Assembly: GCA_027669155.1 (NCBI GenBank)
Contig: JAQEDR010000018.1
Span: forward strand, 1 to 51,072
Reading direction: 5' to 3'
DNA length: 51,072 nucleotides
Origin: Peptoniphilaceae bacterium AM52-5BH
Lineage (GTDB): Bacteria > Bacillota > Clostridia > Tissierellales > Peptoniphilaceae
Each line of letters starts with the position of its first letter. Position 1 is the stretch's first letter. The notes under the pieces were generated by a model. The model was not told the origin of the DNA. It ran no database searches and saw only the letters and a list, made by a program, of their open reading frames with translations. Both the position numbers and the translations under genes were made by a program. Below are positions 25,423 through 34,392 of this stretch, piece after piece.

Positions 25423-27424
25423 AGAAGATGTATATGTAGGAAGGGAGAATGTCATTGCTATAATGGCCCTACCAGTCATAGCCTCCCTTGTCATATTTTA
25501 TTACAATCAGATACTTGGATCTGTTGCGATTATCCTAACTATTGTTCTCTTTTTCTTTTTAAGGAATATAAATAGGAAGAAGAAAGATGACTTTCAAAAC
25601 TATGTAGATGAGATGAATGTATCCTTTGATATAATCACCAAAAACGTAGTCTTTGAGATGCCCTTTCCGATTGCTATAGTAGAAGATGATAGGACAATTA
25701 AGTGGCACAATACTTATTTTAGGGATTTATTTGACAACAAATCCATCGTAGGAAGTGATATAGAGAAGTTTCTTCCAGATTTTTATGATGTTGATTTTAA
25801 AGAAGATGGGATGAGTCTTCCTAGAAATATCAGTATTGATGATAAGATCTTGCAGTTTTATTATCAGACTATAACTAATGAAGAAAATGGTAAGACTCAG
25901 ACCTTCCTTTATGGAATCGACAATACTTATGATGAGTCTATCAAGCAACTCTTTAAGGATAAGAGACTAGTATTTTATTCCGTATTTATAGATAATTACG
26001 AAGATATAAGAAATTCTACAGAATCTGTTGAAAGACCTCAGGTTTTGGGAGAAATTGATAGAGTTATCAATGAGTATTTTAAAAAGTATAATTGTCTAAT
26101 TCGTAAATATGAAAATGATAGATATATGGTTATAAGTGAGTATCAAGATTATAGGAATATTTACGAGACTAAGTTTTCTATCCTTGACGGGGTAAGAAAT
26201 ATAGAAAAGGGTAATACCCTACCACCAACCCTATCAATAGGGGTAGGAATTGCTGGGGCAAACCCAACAGATATTTATTCTGATTCGAGGGAGGCTGTAG
26301 ATATTGCCCTATCTCGTGGAGGAGACCAGGCGGTAGTAAAGCTTGAAGATAACTACGAATACTTTGGTGGAAAGACTAGGGCAATAGAGAAGACTAGTAA
26401 GGTTAGATCTAGGGTAATATCTCAAGCCCTAAGGAGAATGATTCAATCATCACCTGATATTTTCATAATGGGACACAACAATCCCGATATGGATTCTTTC
26501 GGCTCATCTCTTGGAGTTTATGAAGGTACTCTGGATATGGGAAAAGAGGTCTATATCGTCTTAAATGAGGTTACAAGGCCAATCGAAAATATGTACGATA
26601 GGGTAACGACAGAACTAAGTGAACTTAAGGAAAATATACTTACAGAAAGTGAAGCCCTAAGCAAAATCAGTCCACAATCTTTGATAATTGTAACAGATAA
26701 TCACAGGAAGAACTCAACCGAAGCACCAGCTCTTCTAGATAAGAGCGACAATATTTTTATTATCGACCATCACAGAAGAGGTAAGGATTATATAGAAAAT
26801 GCTACGATTTCTTATATAGAGCCTTATGCATCAAGTGCATCTGAGCTTGTAACAGAAATATTGTCCTATTTAGATGAGGACTTTAAGGCAAGGACTCCTA
26901 TAGCGGAAAGTCTCCTTGCAGGTATAACAGTAGATACAAAAAATTTCGTCTACCAGACAGGTGTTAGGACCTTTGAGGCAGCCTCAATACTTAAAAGATG
27001 GGGAGCGGATTCTGTTTATATCAAAAGAATGTTTAAAGATGATTTTGAAATAGTAAAATATAAGTCAGAGGTTATAGCAGATTCATTTATAGTCAATGAT
27101 TTCATAGCCATAGCCCACTTCAAAAGAGATATCGATGGATCAACACTTATAGCTTCTCAAGCGGCTGATGATCTGTTAAATATAAAGGGAGTTAAGGCAA
27201 GCTTTGTCCTTACTATATCCAATAATAAAATTCACATTTCAGGTAGAAGCTTAGGCGATATATCGGTACAATTAATACTAGAGCGTATCGGAGGCGGTGG
27301 TCACTTAACAGCTGCTGCTACCCAACTAGATATGACTATGGAAAATGCTGAAGACATGTTAAGAAAAGCAATTAATGAATATTTAAGAGAGGAAGAAGAA
27401 AATGAAAGTAATACTAACAGATAA
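25415..27424 (+). CDS. gdpP: cyclic-di-AMP phosphodiesterase GdpP
   Basis: This 669-residue protein degrades the second messenger c-di-AMP to pApA and so affects osmolyte balance and cell-wall stress. It has two N-terminal membrane segments (about residues 12-50), a PAS-like domain (about 60-160), a degenerate GGDEF domain (about 170-310) and C-terminal DHH/DHHA1 domains. Catalytic metal ligands appear in MGHNNPDMDS, VTDNHR and FIIDHHRRG, and GGGGHLTAAA marks DHHA1. It overlaps rplI by 23 bp, matching the conserved Firmicutes order gdpP-rplI-dnaB. Confidence 0.95.
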   Translation: MNKEDVYVGRENVIAIMALPVIASLVIFYYNQILGSVAIILTIVLFFFLRNINRKKKDDFQNYVDEMNVSFDIITKNVVFEMPFPIAIVEDDRTIKWHNTYFRDLFDNKSIVGSDIEKFLPDFYDVDFKEDGMSLPRNISIDDKILQFYYQTITNEENGKTQTFLYGIDNTYDESIKQLFKDKRLVFYSVFIDNYEDIRNSTESVERPQVLGEIDRVINEYFKKYNCLIRKYENDRYMVISEYQDYRNIYETKFSILDGVRNIEKGNTLPPTLSIGVGIAGANPTDIYSDSREAVDIALSRGGDQAVVKLEDNYEYFGGKTRAIEKTSKVRSRVISQALRRMIQSSPDIFIMGHNNPDMDSFGSSLGVYEGTLDMGKEVYIVLNEVTRPIENMYDRVTTELSELKENILTESEALSKISPQSLIIVTDNHRKNSTEAPALLDKSDNIFIIDHHRRGKDYIENATISYIEPYASSASELVTEILSYLDEDFKARTPIAESLLAGITVDTKNFVYQTGVRTFEAASILKRWGADSVYIKRMFKDDFEIVKYKSEVIADSFIVNDFIAIAHFKRDIDGSTLIASQAADDLLNIKGVKASFVLTISNNKIHISGRSLGDISVQLILERIGGGGHLTAAATQLDMTMENAEDMLRKAINEYLREEEENESNTNR

Positions 27425-27851
27425 TATTGTAAGAGTTGGAGTTAAGGGAGACCTTGTAGATGTAAAGCCAGGATATTTCAGAAATTTCCTTGATCCTCAA
27501 GGAAAAGCTGTAAAGGCAACAAAAGAAAATATGGCTGAACTAGAAAAAATGAGAGAAGAACTTAAGAAAGAAGAAGCAGAAAACAGAAAAGAAGCTGAAG
27601 CTCTTAAGGAAAAAATCGAAGCTTTAACAATAACAAAACAAGTTAGAGTTGGAGAAGACGACAAACTATTCGGATCAGTTACAAACAAAGATATTGCTGA
27701 AAGCCTAGCAGAAGAAGGAATCGAAATTGATAGAAAGAGAATCGAAGGCGTTGAAAAAATCGAAGGCCTTGGAGAATTCGTTCTTAATGCAAGACTTTAT
27801 GAAGGAGTAAATGCTGACCTTAAAGTTAATGTAGTAGCTGAGGAAGCTTAA
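27402..27851 (+). CDS. rplI: 50S ribosomal protein bL9
   Basis: This 149-residue protein is ribosomal protein bL9. The N-terminal RNA-binding domain reads MKVILTDNIVRVGVKGDLVDVKPGYFRNFL, shown here in two parts: the start MKVILTDNIV and the conserved GYFRNFL. A long connecting helix (about residues 40-75) is rich in Lys and Glu. The C-terminal domain has the LFGSVTNKDIAE motif. The start lies within the end of gdpP and the stop overlaps the dnaB ATG by one base. Confidence 0.97.
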   Translation: MKVILTDNIVRVGVKGDLVDVKPGYFRNFLDPQGKAVKATKENMAELEKMREELKKEEAENRKEAEALKEKIEALTITKQVRVGEDDKLFGSVTNKDIAESLAEEGIEIDRKRIEGVEKIEGLGEFVLNARLYEGVNADLKVNVVAEEA

Positions 27852-29182
27852 TGACTGAGGGCCTAAGGCCCCTTCCAAATGACTTCTTAGCAGAACAAGC
27901 TATAATCGGAAGTATCCTTGCCAAAAACGAGACTTTCGATAGTGTAAATCAAATTATAAAACCTGTAGACTTTTATGATTCTAGAACTCAGAGGATATAT
28001 AAGTCCATCCTAAAGATGTTTGAAAAAGACATCAAGGTAGACGAGATTTCTCTTATATCCCAGTTAAAGAATGAAAATATATTACAAGAAGTTGGAGGGG
28101 AGGAGTTTATCACTGAGATTACCCTCTCCTCATTTTATACTCCAAATATCGATACATATGCCAAATCAGTCAAGGAAAAATCTATTCTAAGAAGTCTAAT
28201 AGGGGCGAGTGAGGATATTATCGATTTAAGCTACAGGCACGATGACAAAATCGATTCTATTTTATCAGAAGCAGAATCTAAAATATTTGAAATATCTCAA
28301 GACACCCACAACAAGGGTCTTGTAAGATTATCTGAAACCATGAGCGAAACCCTCCAGATGATAAATGAACTAACCCTATCTGATGGAGAAATAACTGGAG
28401 TAACCACGGGTCTTGAGACTGTTGATAACAAGCTATCAGGTCTTCAAAAATCCCAACTTATCCTTCTCGCAGCCCGCCCTGCCATGGGTAAGACTGCTCT
28501 AGGACTAACTATAGCTTGGAATGCTTGTAAGGAGAATAAGTCCGTTGCCTTTTTCTCTTTAGAGATGAGTACCTACCAGCTTAACCAAAGGCTTTTGTCT
28601 ATGGTATCTATGGTAAATCTCGAAAATATTATAAGTGGTTCCATAAGAGACGAAGACTGGCAGCTACTAATCCATGCTACCAAAGAGATAACCAGTAAGG
28701 ATATCTATGTAGACGAAACTCCTGGCATTACCCTATCTGAGATGAGAAGTAAGCTAAAAAGGCTAAAGGCTGAGTCGGGCCTTGACCTTGTTGTAATTGA
28801 CTATCTACAATTGATGCAGGCTGATGGTAGGCAAGAAAATAGGCAAAATGAAATTGCTTCAATTTCTAGGGGGCTTAAGTCCCTATCGAAGGAGCTTAAT
28901 TGTCCGATTTTATCCCTAGCCCAACTTTCCCGTGAGGCTGATAAGAGGGCAGATCACAAGCCAATACTTTCAGATTTAAGAGAATCTGGAGCAATCGAGC
29001 AAGATGCCGATGTCGTTATGCTCTTATATAGGGAAGATTACTATGATGAGGAAGACAATCCAAATGTGGCAAAGCTAATTTTTGCCAAGCACAGAAACGG
29101 TGCTACTGGAACAGTCGAGCTGTTTTTCAACAAACCATGCACCACCTTCAGAGACTTTACCAATAGAGAAAAAAATGAATAG
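27851..29182 (+). CDS. dnaB: replicative DNA helicase DnaB
   Basis: This 443-residue hexameric helicase (called DnaC in Bacillus) unwinds DNA at the fork. The N-terminal DnaB domain starts PNDFLAEQAIIGSIL. The RecA-like motor domain has Walker A AARPAMGKTALGL (about residue 205), Walker B DLVVIDYLQLM, LAQLSREADKR and the RESGAIEQDADVV motif. Length is typical and no intein is present. Its start overlaps rplI by one base and its end overlaps the acetyltransferase gene by 8 bp. Confidence 0.97.
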   Translation: MTEGLRPLPNDFLAEQAIIGSILAKNETFDSVNQIIKPVDFYDSRTQRIYKSILKMFEKDIKVDEISLISQLKNENILQEVGGEEFITEITLSSFYTPNIDTYAKSVKEKSILRSLIGASEDIIDLSYRHDDKIDSILSEAESKIFEISQDTHNKGLVRLSETMSETLQMINELTLSDGEITGVTTGLETVDNKLSGLQKSQLILLAARPAMGKTALGLTIAWNACKENKSVAFFSLEMSTYQLNQRLLSMVSMVNLENIISGSIRDEDWQLLIHATKEITSKDIYVDETPGITLSEMRSKLKRLKAESGLDLVVIDYLQLMQADGRQENRQNEIASISRGLKSLSKELNCPILSLAQLSREADKRADHKPILSDLRESGAIEQDADVVMLLYREDYYDEEDNPNVAKLIFAKHRNGATGTVELFFNKPCTTFRDFTNREKNE

Positions 29183-29729
29183 AATTTATCTAGAAAAGAT
29201 TGATATTGAAACAGCCTTCTTGGTTAAAGAGTGGAAGGACTTCGAAGATCCAAGGCTAGTTGGCTACAATTATTCATCCCTATCTGATTTTGAAATAAAA
29301 ATCTGGTATGGGTCAATTACCACGCCGAGGAAGAAATACTTTGCAGTCAAAAGATATGAAGATGATAGATTTATTGGCTTTATTGGACTTAAACAAATCA
29401 ATCCCATAACTAAAAAAGCAAAGTTAGGCATAGTATTTGACAGCGCCTATACCTCAATGGGTTACGGGTCTGAAGCTATTGATCTTCTCTTAGATAAGGC
29501 CTTTAGTGACTTTAGATTAAAAGAAGTAAGTCTTGATGTAAATTTGTTTAATGAAAGAGCCTACAAGGCTTACAAGAAGTGCGGCTTCGAGGATCAGTAT
29601 GAGTTAACAGAAGTATTTGAGAATCAAGATATAGACTTTGACGAGAGATATTTTACCTACAAATCAGGTCTGATTTATTCAAAAATACTAACTATGAAAA
29701 TAAAAAAGGATGATTATTATGGACTTTAA
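29175..29729 (+). CDS. GNAT-family N-acetyltransferase
   Basis: This protein of about 184 residues has a GNAT fold of the RimJ/RimL type. The acetyl-CoA-binding segment is visible around YTSMGYGSEAIDLLLDKAF, and the last strand-helix pair around VNLFNERAYKAYKKCGF. The frame opens further upstream inside dnaB (from 29082), but that extension shows no GNAT similarity; the ATG at 29175, in an ATGAATAG overlap with the dnaB stop, is the better start. The target is unknown. Its place between the helicase and its loader genes may reflect simple co-expression or acetylation of a replication or ribosomal protein. Confidence 0.85.
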   Translation: MNRIYLEKIDIETAFLVKEWKDFEDPRLVGYNYSSLSDFEIKIWYGSITTPRKKYFAVKRYEDDRFIGFIGLKQINPITKKAKLGIVFDSAYTSMGYGSEAIDLLLDKAFSDFRLKEVSLDVNLFNERAYKAYKKCGFEDQYELTEVFENQDIDFDERYFTYKSGLIYSKILTMKIKKDDYYGL

Positions 29730-30480
29730 GATGCAAGATTTAAAACTAGATATGGGAACTACTCCTCTGGAGAATATGTTTCTAAATACCTATGTACAAA
29801 TGGCAGATGGAGATGCACTTAAGGTCTATCTTTTGATTTATAAGGATTGCTACAACTACCGCAGGGTCGACAGTGCAAAGATTAAAAGGCAACTTAGGTT
29901 TTCTGATGAAAGATTCCAACAGGCTATCGACTTTTGGGTAAATATGGGAGTATTTAGGCAAAAGAGGGCCGATAATGGGACGGATTTTATAGAAATAGTT
30001 TCCCTAAGGCAAATGTATTTTGGAGATAGTGAGGATAATCAGTCTACAGAAGCAGCCTATGATCTCGCCCAAAGAAAGTCAATTATGTTTTCAAATATTG
30101 AAACAATCATAGGAAGAAGCCTAACACCTGCAGATATTACAAGGATTCAAGAGGCACTTCTAGAATATAGTTCTGATCCTGAGCTTGTAACAGAAGCCTT
30201 TAGACAGGCGAAAGCTTCTGGTAATGTCGATGTCAAATATGTAATTGGCTTTGTAAAAACTTGGCGTGACCAGAATATCAAAAGCCTAAATGATCTAAGG
30301 ATGAAAGAAGAAAGAGATAAGCTTGTAAGGAAGAGATCTCCTCGTAAATACAGGAGAAATCCAGCTTCAGCCAGGAAAGATGCGAGTGATAATGACGAAA
30401 TCTCATCCTTTATTCAAAGAAGAAAAGAAGAGAGATTCAATAGAATTATAAACCAAAGAGGTGAGGATAATGACTCCTAG
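29719..30480 (+). CDS. DnaD-domain primosomal protein
   Basis: This protein of about 253 residues has an N-terminal winged-helix-like region (about residues 1-95) and a DnaD/DnaB_2 domain (about 105-190), with the motif family YVIGFVKTWRDQ near its end. A basic tail (KRSPRKYRRNP) follows. In Firmicutes, DnaD-type proteins load onto DNA and recruit the helicase-loader complex at origins and restart sites. The ATG at 29719 was chosen over 29710 because AAGGA at 29706-29710 is the ribosome binding site and overlaps the earlier ATG. It overlaps the loader gene next door, supporting a joint job. Confidence 0.87.
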   Translation: MDFKMQDLKLDMGTTPLENMFLNTYVQMADGDALKVYLLIYKDCYNYRRVDSAKIKRQLRFSDERFQQAIDFWVNMGVFRQKRADNGTDFIEIVSLRQMYFGDSEDNQSTEAAYDLAQRKSIMFSNIETIIGRSLTPADITRIQEALLEYSSDPELVTEAFRQAKASGNVDVKYVIGFVKTWRDQNIKSLNDLRMKEERDKLVRKRSPRKYRRNPASARKDASDNDEISSFIQRRKEERFNRIINQRGEDNDS

Positions 30481-31429
30481 TCAAAAGGCCAGCGCCATAC
30501 TTGAAGAAAGAAGAAAGCAAGATAAGAGAAATCAGCAAATAAGAATCAGGGAAGTCTATGAAAAGCTCCCTCAAATCAAAAGCTTGGACAAGCAGATAAA
30601 AGAAATCGGCTTTACAACTCTTTCTCTTATAGCAGAAGGAGTCGATACAAGGGACTTGGAAAGCAAAATCGACTATCTTACCTCAGAGAAAAGAAGAATC
30701 CTAAAGGAAAATGGCTATCCATTAGACTATATGGATATGCGTTATTTCCACGAAAAATGCAAGGATACTGGATTTATTGGAACTAAAATGTGCACCTGTA
30801 GAAAGCAATTAATAATTGATCAGAAATACGACCAATCCAATATCAAAAGCCAAATCACTGAAGAGAACTTCCAGTCTTTTAATATCAACCTATTTTCCAA
30901 AAACACCAACAAGGTCTACGGAGTAAGCCCTTATGAAAATATGGAATATATAATTAGGGAAGTTAGAAAATATATAAATAACTTCGCCTTTGAGACAAGA
31001 AATATTTATATATACGGAGATGTTGGCAGGGGAAAGACCTTTCTGATTAATTCCATAGCCAAGGAAATCCTAGATAGGAACTTTTCTGTTGTTTATATGA
31101 CTTCTACTAAACTCTTTAAGTTCCTAAACGACTACCACTATGCCTTCGAGGATAGGAGGGAGAATCTAGAAGAAAAATACAGGTTGATCTTCGATTGTGA
31201 TCTTCTAATCATAGATGACTTGGGGGCTGAGTCAACTCGTCCAGCAGACAGGTCTAACCTCTTCGATGTGGTTAACGAAAGGATGAATGACGGTAAGCCT
31301 ATAATCTTTTCATCCAATATAGATGAGGAAGGCCTAGAAGAGATTTATGGGCCGAGGATTTTCTCAAGAATTATGGGCAATAATAGCAGGATTTTTGAAA
31401 TATTTGGAGAAGATTTAAGATTGAGGTAA
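30470..31429 (+). CDS. DnaI/DnaC-type AAA+ helicase loader
   Basis: This protein of about 319 residues loads DnaB helicase. The N-terminal helicase-binding region has a Cys cluster (CKDTGFIGTKMCTC, about residues 98-111), as in zinc-binding loader domains. The AAA+ domain has Walker A GDVGRGKTF (about residue 183), Walker B LLIIDDLGAE and an arginine-rich sensor 2 end (IFSRIMGNNSRIF). The GTG at 30461 lies in the ribosome binding site, so the ATG at 30470 is chosen. It overlaps the DnaD-domain gene by 11 bp and precedes nnrE by two bases. Confidence 0.9.
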   Translation: MTPSQKASAILEERRKQDKRNQQIRIREVYEKLPQIKSLDKQIKEIGFTTLSLIAEGVDTRDLESKIDYLTSEKRRILKENGYPLDYMDMRYFHEKCKDTGFIGTKMCTCRKQLIIDQKYDQSNIKSQITEENFQSFNINLFSKNTNKVYGVSPYENMEYIIREVRKYINNFAFETRNIYIYGDVGRGKTFLINSIAKEILDRNFSVVYMTSTKLFKFLNDYHYAFEDRRENLEEKYRLIFDCDLLIIDDLGAESTRPADRSNLFDVVNERMNDGKPIIFSSNIDEEGLEEIYGPRIFSRIMGNNSRIFEIFGEDLRLR

Positions 31430-31431
31430 CT

Positions 31432-32088
31432 ATGTTAGTAGTAGATAGTAAGACTATGAAAAAAATTGACCAATATGCCATCGACATACTTAAGGTTCCT
31501 TCGATTTGCCTGGTAGAAAGGGCAGCCCTTGCCGTGATTAAAAATATTAATCTCGATGTAAGAAATTCCTTTGCGATAATAGTAGGAGTTGGAAATAACG
31601 GAGCAGACGGCCTTGCTATTGCGAGAAACCTCCTTGCTATGGGAAAATATGTTGAAATTTATATAGTGGGAGATCTATCAAAACAAAGCCCAGATTTTAA
31701 ATTAAATCTTGATTCTTGCAGACGTCTTACAGATAAAATTTTTGAGCCAGAAAGTATAGAAGACCTTGCTATAATGGAAAAGAACCTAGAAGAAGTCTCT
31801 ACTATAATAGATGCTATCTTTGGCACAGGATTAAACAGGACCGTCGGCGGCATGCATTCTTATATGATTTCTCTTATAAATCGAACCATGAAATACACTA
31901 TCTCTGTAGATATCCCTTCGGGCCTTGATGGAGATAGCGGCAAAAAGTGGGGAGAAGTCGTAGATTGCGACCTAATAGTAACTATGCAAATAATGAAAAT
32001 GGGAGTCTATGAAAAGAGTCGTTTCAGGGATAAGTGCATAGTAGAAGATATTGGCATACCACAAAAGGCTATTGCCGCTATCTTATAA
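31432..32088 (+). CDS. nnrE: NAD(P)H-hydrate epimerase
   Basis: This 218-residue YjeF_N-domain protein interconverts R and S forms of damaged, hydrated NAD(P)H. Family marks are VGVGNNGADGLAIARNL (about residues 50-66), DAIFGTGLNR (about 125) and SVDIPSGLDGDSG (about 155). It lacks the fused C-terminal kinase domain (NnrD) that in many bacteria finishes the repair, so the dehydratase must be encoded elsewhere. It is the last gene of the replication cluster and precedes a terminator. Confidence 0.92.
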   Translation: MLVVDSKTMKKIDQYAIDILKVPSICLVERAALAVIKNINLDVRNSFAIIVGVGNNGADGLAIARNLLAMGKYVEIYIVGDLSKQSPDFKLNLDSCRRLTDKIFEPESIEDLAIMEKNLEEVSTIIDAIFGTGLNRTVGGMHSYMISLINRTMKYTISVDIPSGLDGDSGKKWGEVVDCDLIVTMQIMKMGVYEKSRFRDKCIVEDIGIPQKAIAAIL

Positions 32089-32092
32089 AAAC

Positions 32093-32131
32093 AGAGCGAG
32101 CTTGGATAAAATATTTGAGCTTGCTCTTTTT
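32093..32131 (+). terminator. intrinsic terminator after nnrE
   Basis: AGAGCGAGCT (32093-32102) pairs with AGCTTGCTCT (32118-32127) with one G-U pair, then a T-run. Confidence 0.85.
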
Positions 32132-32261
32132 CTTTGTTAAATTTGTAGGAAAAGTGTAAAATATATGTTGAAATTTTAGGTATTTTAGTATAAACTATAA
32201 GATGGATAGGAATATGAATATTTTTGTATTTAGTATTTTATAATAAACAAGGAGAAATTAA

Positions 32262-32960
32262 ATGAATGAACAAGAAATTGATTTAATTGAATTGTCTAAG
32301 AAGATTGGCAAGCATCTTCCTATGATTATAATATTTTCTATTATAGTAGGAGCTGCAAGTTTTCTTCTATCTAAGTTTGTCATCACTCCTAAGTATGATT
32401 CAAACACTACCATGATAGTAAGCAATTCAAATCAAAATAATGACCCAAACAACCCGCAAACTAACGTAGAGCTAGGACAAATTCAAGCCAACAAAGCCCT
32501 AATTTCTACATACTCAGAGATAGTTAAGTCTAAGGGCATTGCTGAAAGAGTAATAAATAATCTAGGACTTGATATGGACTATGAAGAGTTTTCTTCTAAG
32601 GTTTCAATAGAACCTGTAAAAGATACTCAGATTATCTCTGTGAAAGTAGTAGATACAATTCCAGAAAGAGCGATGGATATAGCTAATGAGACAGCTAATA
32701 TTTTTAAATCTTCTATTGGAGAGATTATGAATGTTGACAATGTCCAAATTCTCGATGGGGCAATCCTCCCAGAAGAAGCTTCTTCACCAAATGTCAAGAA
32801 AAATACAGCTATTGGTATTATTCTTGGTTTTGTTCTTGGTGTAGCTGTTGTTTTATTTAAGGAAATAGCAGACTCATCTGTCAAATCAAGCGAAGAGGTT
32901 ACAGAATATTTCGATATACCAGTTATTGGTATAGTACCAGATAGTGAACAAGGAAATTAA
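32262..32960 (+). CDS. Wzz/CpsC-like polysaccharide co-polymerase, tyrosine-kinase modulator
   Basis: This 232-residue membrane protein has two membrane segments (about residues 20-40 and 182-202) flanking an extracellular Wzz domain, the layout of CpsC/CapA/YveK proteins. These regulate polysaccharide chain length and activate the partner cytoplasmic tyrosine kinase through their C-terminal tail. The Wzz start reads IDLIELSKKIGKHLPMII. The ribosome binding site AAGGAG precedes the ATG. The kinase gene starts directly after the stop. No glycosyltransferase, Wzy or Wzx gene is close by. Confidence 0.88.
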   Translation: MNEQEIDLIELSKKIGKHLPMIIIFSIIVGAASFLLSKFVITPKYDSNTTMIVSNSNQNNDPNNPQTNVELGQIQANKALISTYSEIVKSKGIAERVINNLGLDMDYEEFSSKVSIEPVKDTQIISVKVVDTIPERAMDIANETANIFKSSIGEIMNVDNVQILDGAILPEEASSPNVKKNTAIGIILGFVLGVAVVLFKEIADSSVKSSEEVTEYFDIPVIGIVPDSEQGN

Positions 32961-32961
32961 T

Positions 32962-33615
32962 ATGACTAGTAAAAACAATTATTATAGTGCTTCCATGTAT
33001 GATGAAGCGATCCGTTCTGTAAGAACTAATATACAATTTAGCAGTTTGGATAAGAAAAACAAGATTATATCCATCACATCTACCAAGCCAGCCGAAGGAA
33101 AGTCAACAGTTATATACAAACTTGCCAAGTCTTTTGCAGACAATGGCGAAAAGGTAATACTTCTAGATTGTGATTTAAGATCTCCTTCTATTTCAGAGAT
33201 TGCAGGAATTAACGACAACGTTGGCATTACAAATTATCTTACAGGTAAGGTCAATATCCAAAGAGCTATAAACAAGGACCGTGAACAGTCAAATCTCGAT
33301 ATGATCTTTACCGGACCTGTCCCACCAAATCCAGCAGAGATATTAGCATCGAATGCCTTCAAAGACTTCGTAGAAGAATTGTCAAAAGAGTATGATTATG
33401 TCTTCATAGATACTCCTCCAGTTGGCCTATTTACAGATGCATCACTAGTATCTACCATAAGCGATGGAGTTATCTTTGTTATAAAGTCATCTGATACCAA
33501 GAAGGAAGATATAAGTCTAGCCATTGAAAATCTCAAAAAGGTTGATGCCCATATCCTAGGAGCAGTACTAACCCATATGCCAATGAAAGAAAAGAAATAC
33601 GGGAAATATTATTAG
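32962..33615 (+). CDS. bacterial tyrosine kinase CpsD/CapB-like
   Basis: This protein of about 217 residues is a BY-kinase that autophosphorylates on C-terminal tyrosines and phosphorylates partner proteins. It has Walker A STKPAEGKST (about residue 35), Walker A' ILLDCDLRSPS and Walker B YVFIDTPPVG. The N-terminal EAIRSVRTNIQFS motif mediates ring formation. The tyrosine cluster is short, KKYGKYY at the very end. The GTG at 32944 would add six residues, but the ATG at 32962 has AAGGAA at proper spacing. It starts one base after the modulator stop. Confidence 0.9.
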   Translation: MTSKNNYYSASMYDEAIRSVRTNIQFSSLDKKNKIISITSTKPAEGKSTVIYKLAKSFADNGEKVILLDCDLRSPSISEIAGINDNVGITNYLTGKVNIQRAINKDREQSNLDMIFTGPVPPNPAEILASNAFKDFVEELSKEYDYVFIDTPPVGLFTDASLVSTISDGVIFVIKSSDTKKEDISLAIENLKKVDAHILGAVLTHMPMKEKKYGKYY

Positions 33616-34392
33616 ATGATAGATATTCATAACCACATAGTTTACGGAGTTGATGATGGGTCTAGGAGTCTTGACGAAAGTATGAAGATGGTAGATCTTT
33701 ATATGAAGGCGGGCTTTTCTGAAATAATTGCAACAAGCCATTTCGATAGGTCAAGATATATGGTAGAGGCTTCTGAAATCAGAGAAAAGGTAGATATTTT
33801 AAATAAAACTATCGAAAATAAGGGTCTTTCCTTTAAGATCCACCCAGGTCATGAAATCCAGGTAGAAGCCGGGATGGAAAAGAAGTTAAAGTCAGGCGAG
33901 CTTCTAACCTTAAATGATTCTAGATATGTTTTGTGCGAGCTATCCTTTGTAAACAAGCCCAATTTCTTAGGAGAGCTCTTCTATAGCCTAGGACTTGAAG
34001 GATACGTGCCAATCATTGCCCATGCAGAAAGGTACCCTTATGTAGAAAAAGATATCGATTGGCTACTAGATTTTATAAAAAAGGGGGCTCTAGTTCAGAT
34101 AAACTATTCATCAATCAAGTCCCACAAAGAAATAACCAAGACCTTACTTGAAAGAAATATGGTTCATCTTATAGCAAGTGATGCCCACCAGTCTGAGTGG
34201 AGGAATCCTGAAATCACAGCTTATAAGGAGGAAATCCTTGAAATAATTGGTAAAGAGAAGTTTGAAAAACTAACAATGACAAATCCTTCTCTTATCATAG
34301 GCGATCAGTTTATTTCTAGTGAATACGATAAGGTTAAGGTTGAAAAGAAAAAAGAAAAGAAAAGTATATTTAATTTTTGGAGAAGAAAATGA
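33616..34392 (+). CDS. PHP-type protein tyrosine phosphatase CpsB/YwqE-like
   Basis: This 258-residue metal-dependent phosphatase removes phosphate from the BY-kinase. Metal-ligand motifs are MIDIHNHIVYGVDDG, IATSHF, HPGHEIQ, IAHAERY and ASDAHQ, as in CpsB of streptococci and YwqE of Bacillus. The start directly follows the kinase stop. A Lys-rich tail (KVEKKKEKKS) ends the protein. It overlaps the next gene by 4 bp, so the modulator, kinase, phosphatase and lipoprotein genes form one operon. Confidence 0.92.
   Translation: MIDIHNHIVYGVDDGSRSLDESMKMVDLYMKAGFSEIIATSHFDRSRYMVEASEIREKVDILNKTIENKGLSFKIHPGHEIQVEAGMEKKLKSGELLTLNDSRYVLCELSFVNKPNFLGELFYSLGLEGYVPIIAHAERYPYVEKDIDWLLDFIKKGALVQINYSSIKSHKEITKTLLERNMVHLIASDAHQSEWRNPEITAYKEEILEIIGKEKFEKLTMTNPSLIIGDQFISSEYDKVKVEKKKEKKSIFNFWRRK

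Noticed and set aside
29082..29174. N-terminal extension of the acetyltransferase by 31 residues
   Set aside because: It is in a shifted frame within conserved dnaB and does not resemble a GNAT N-terminus.
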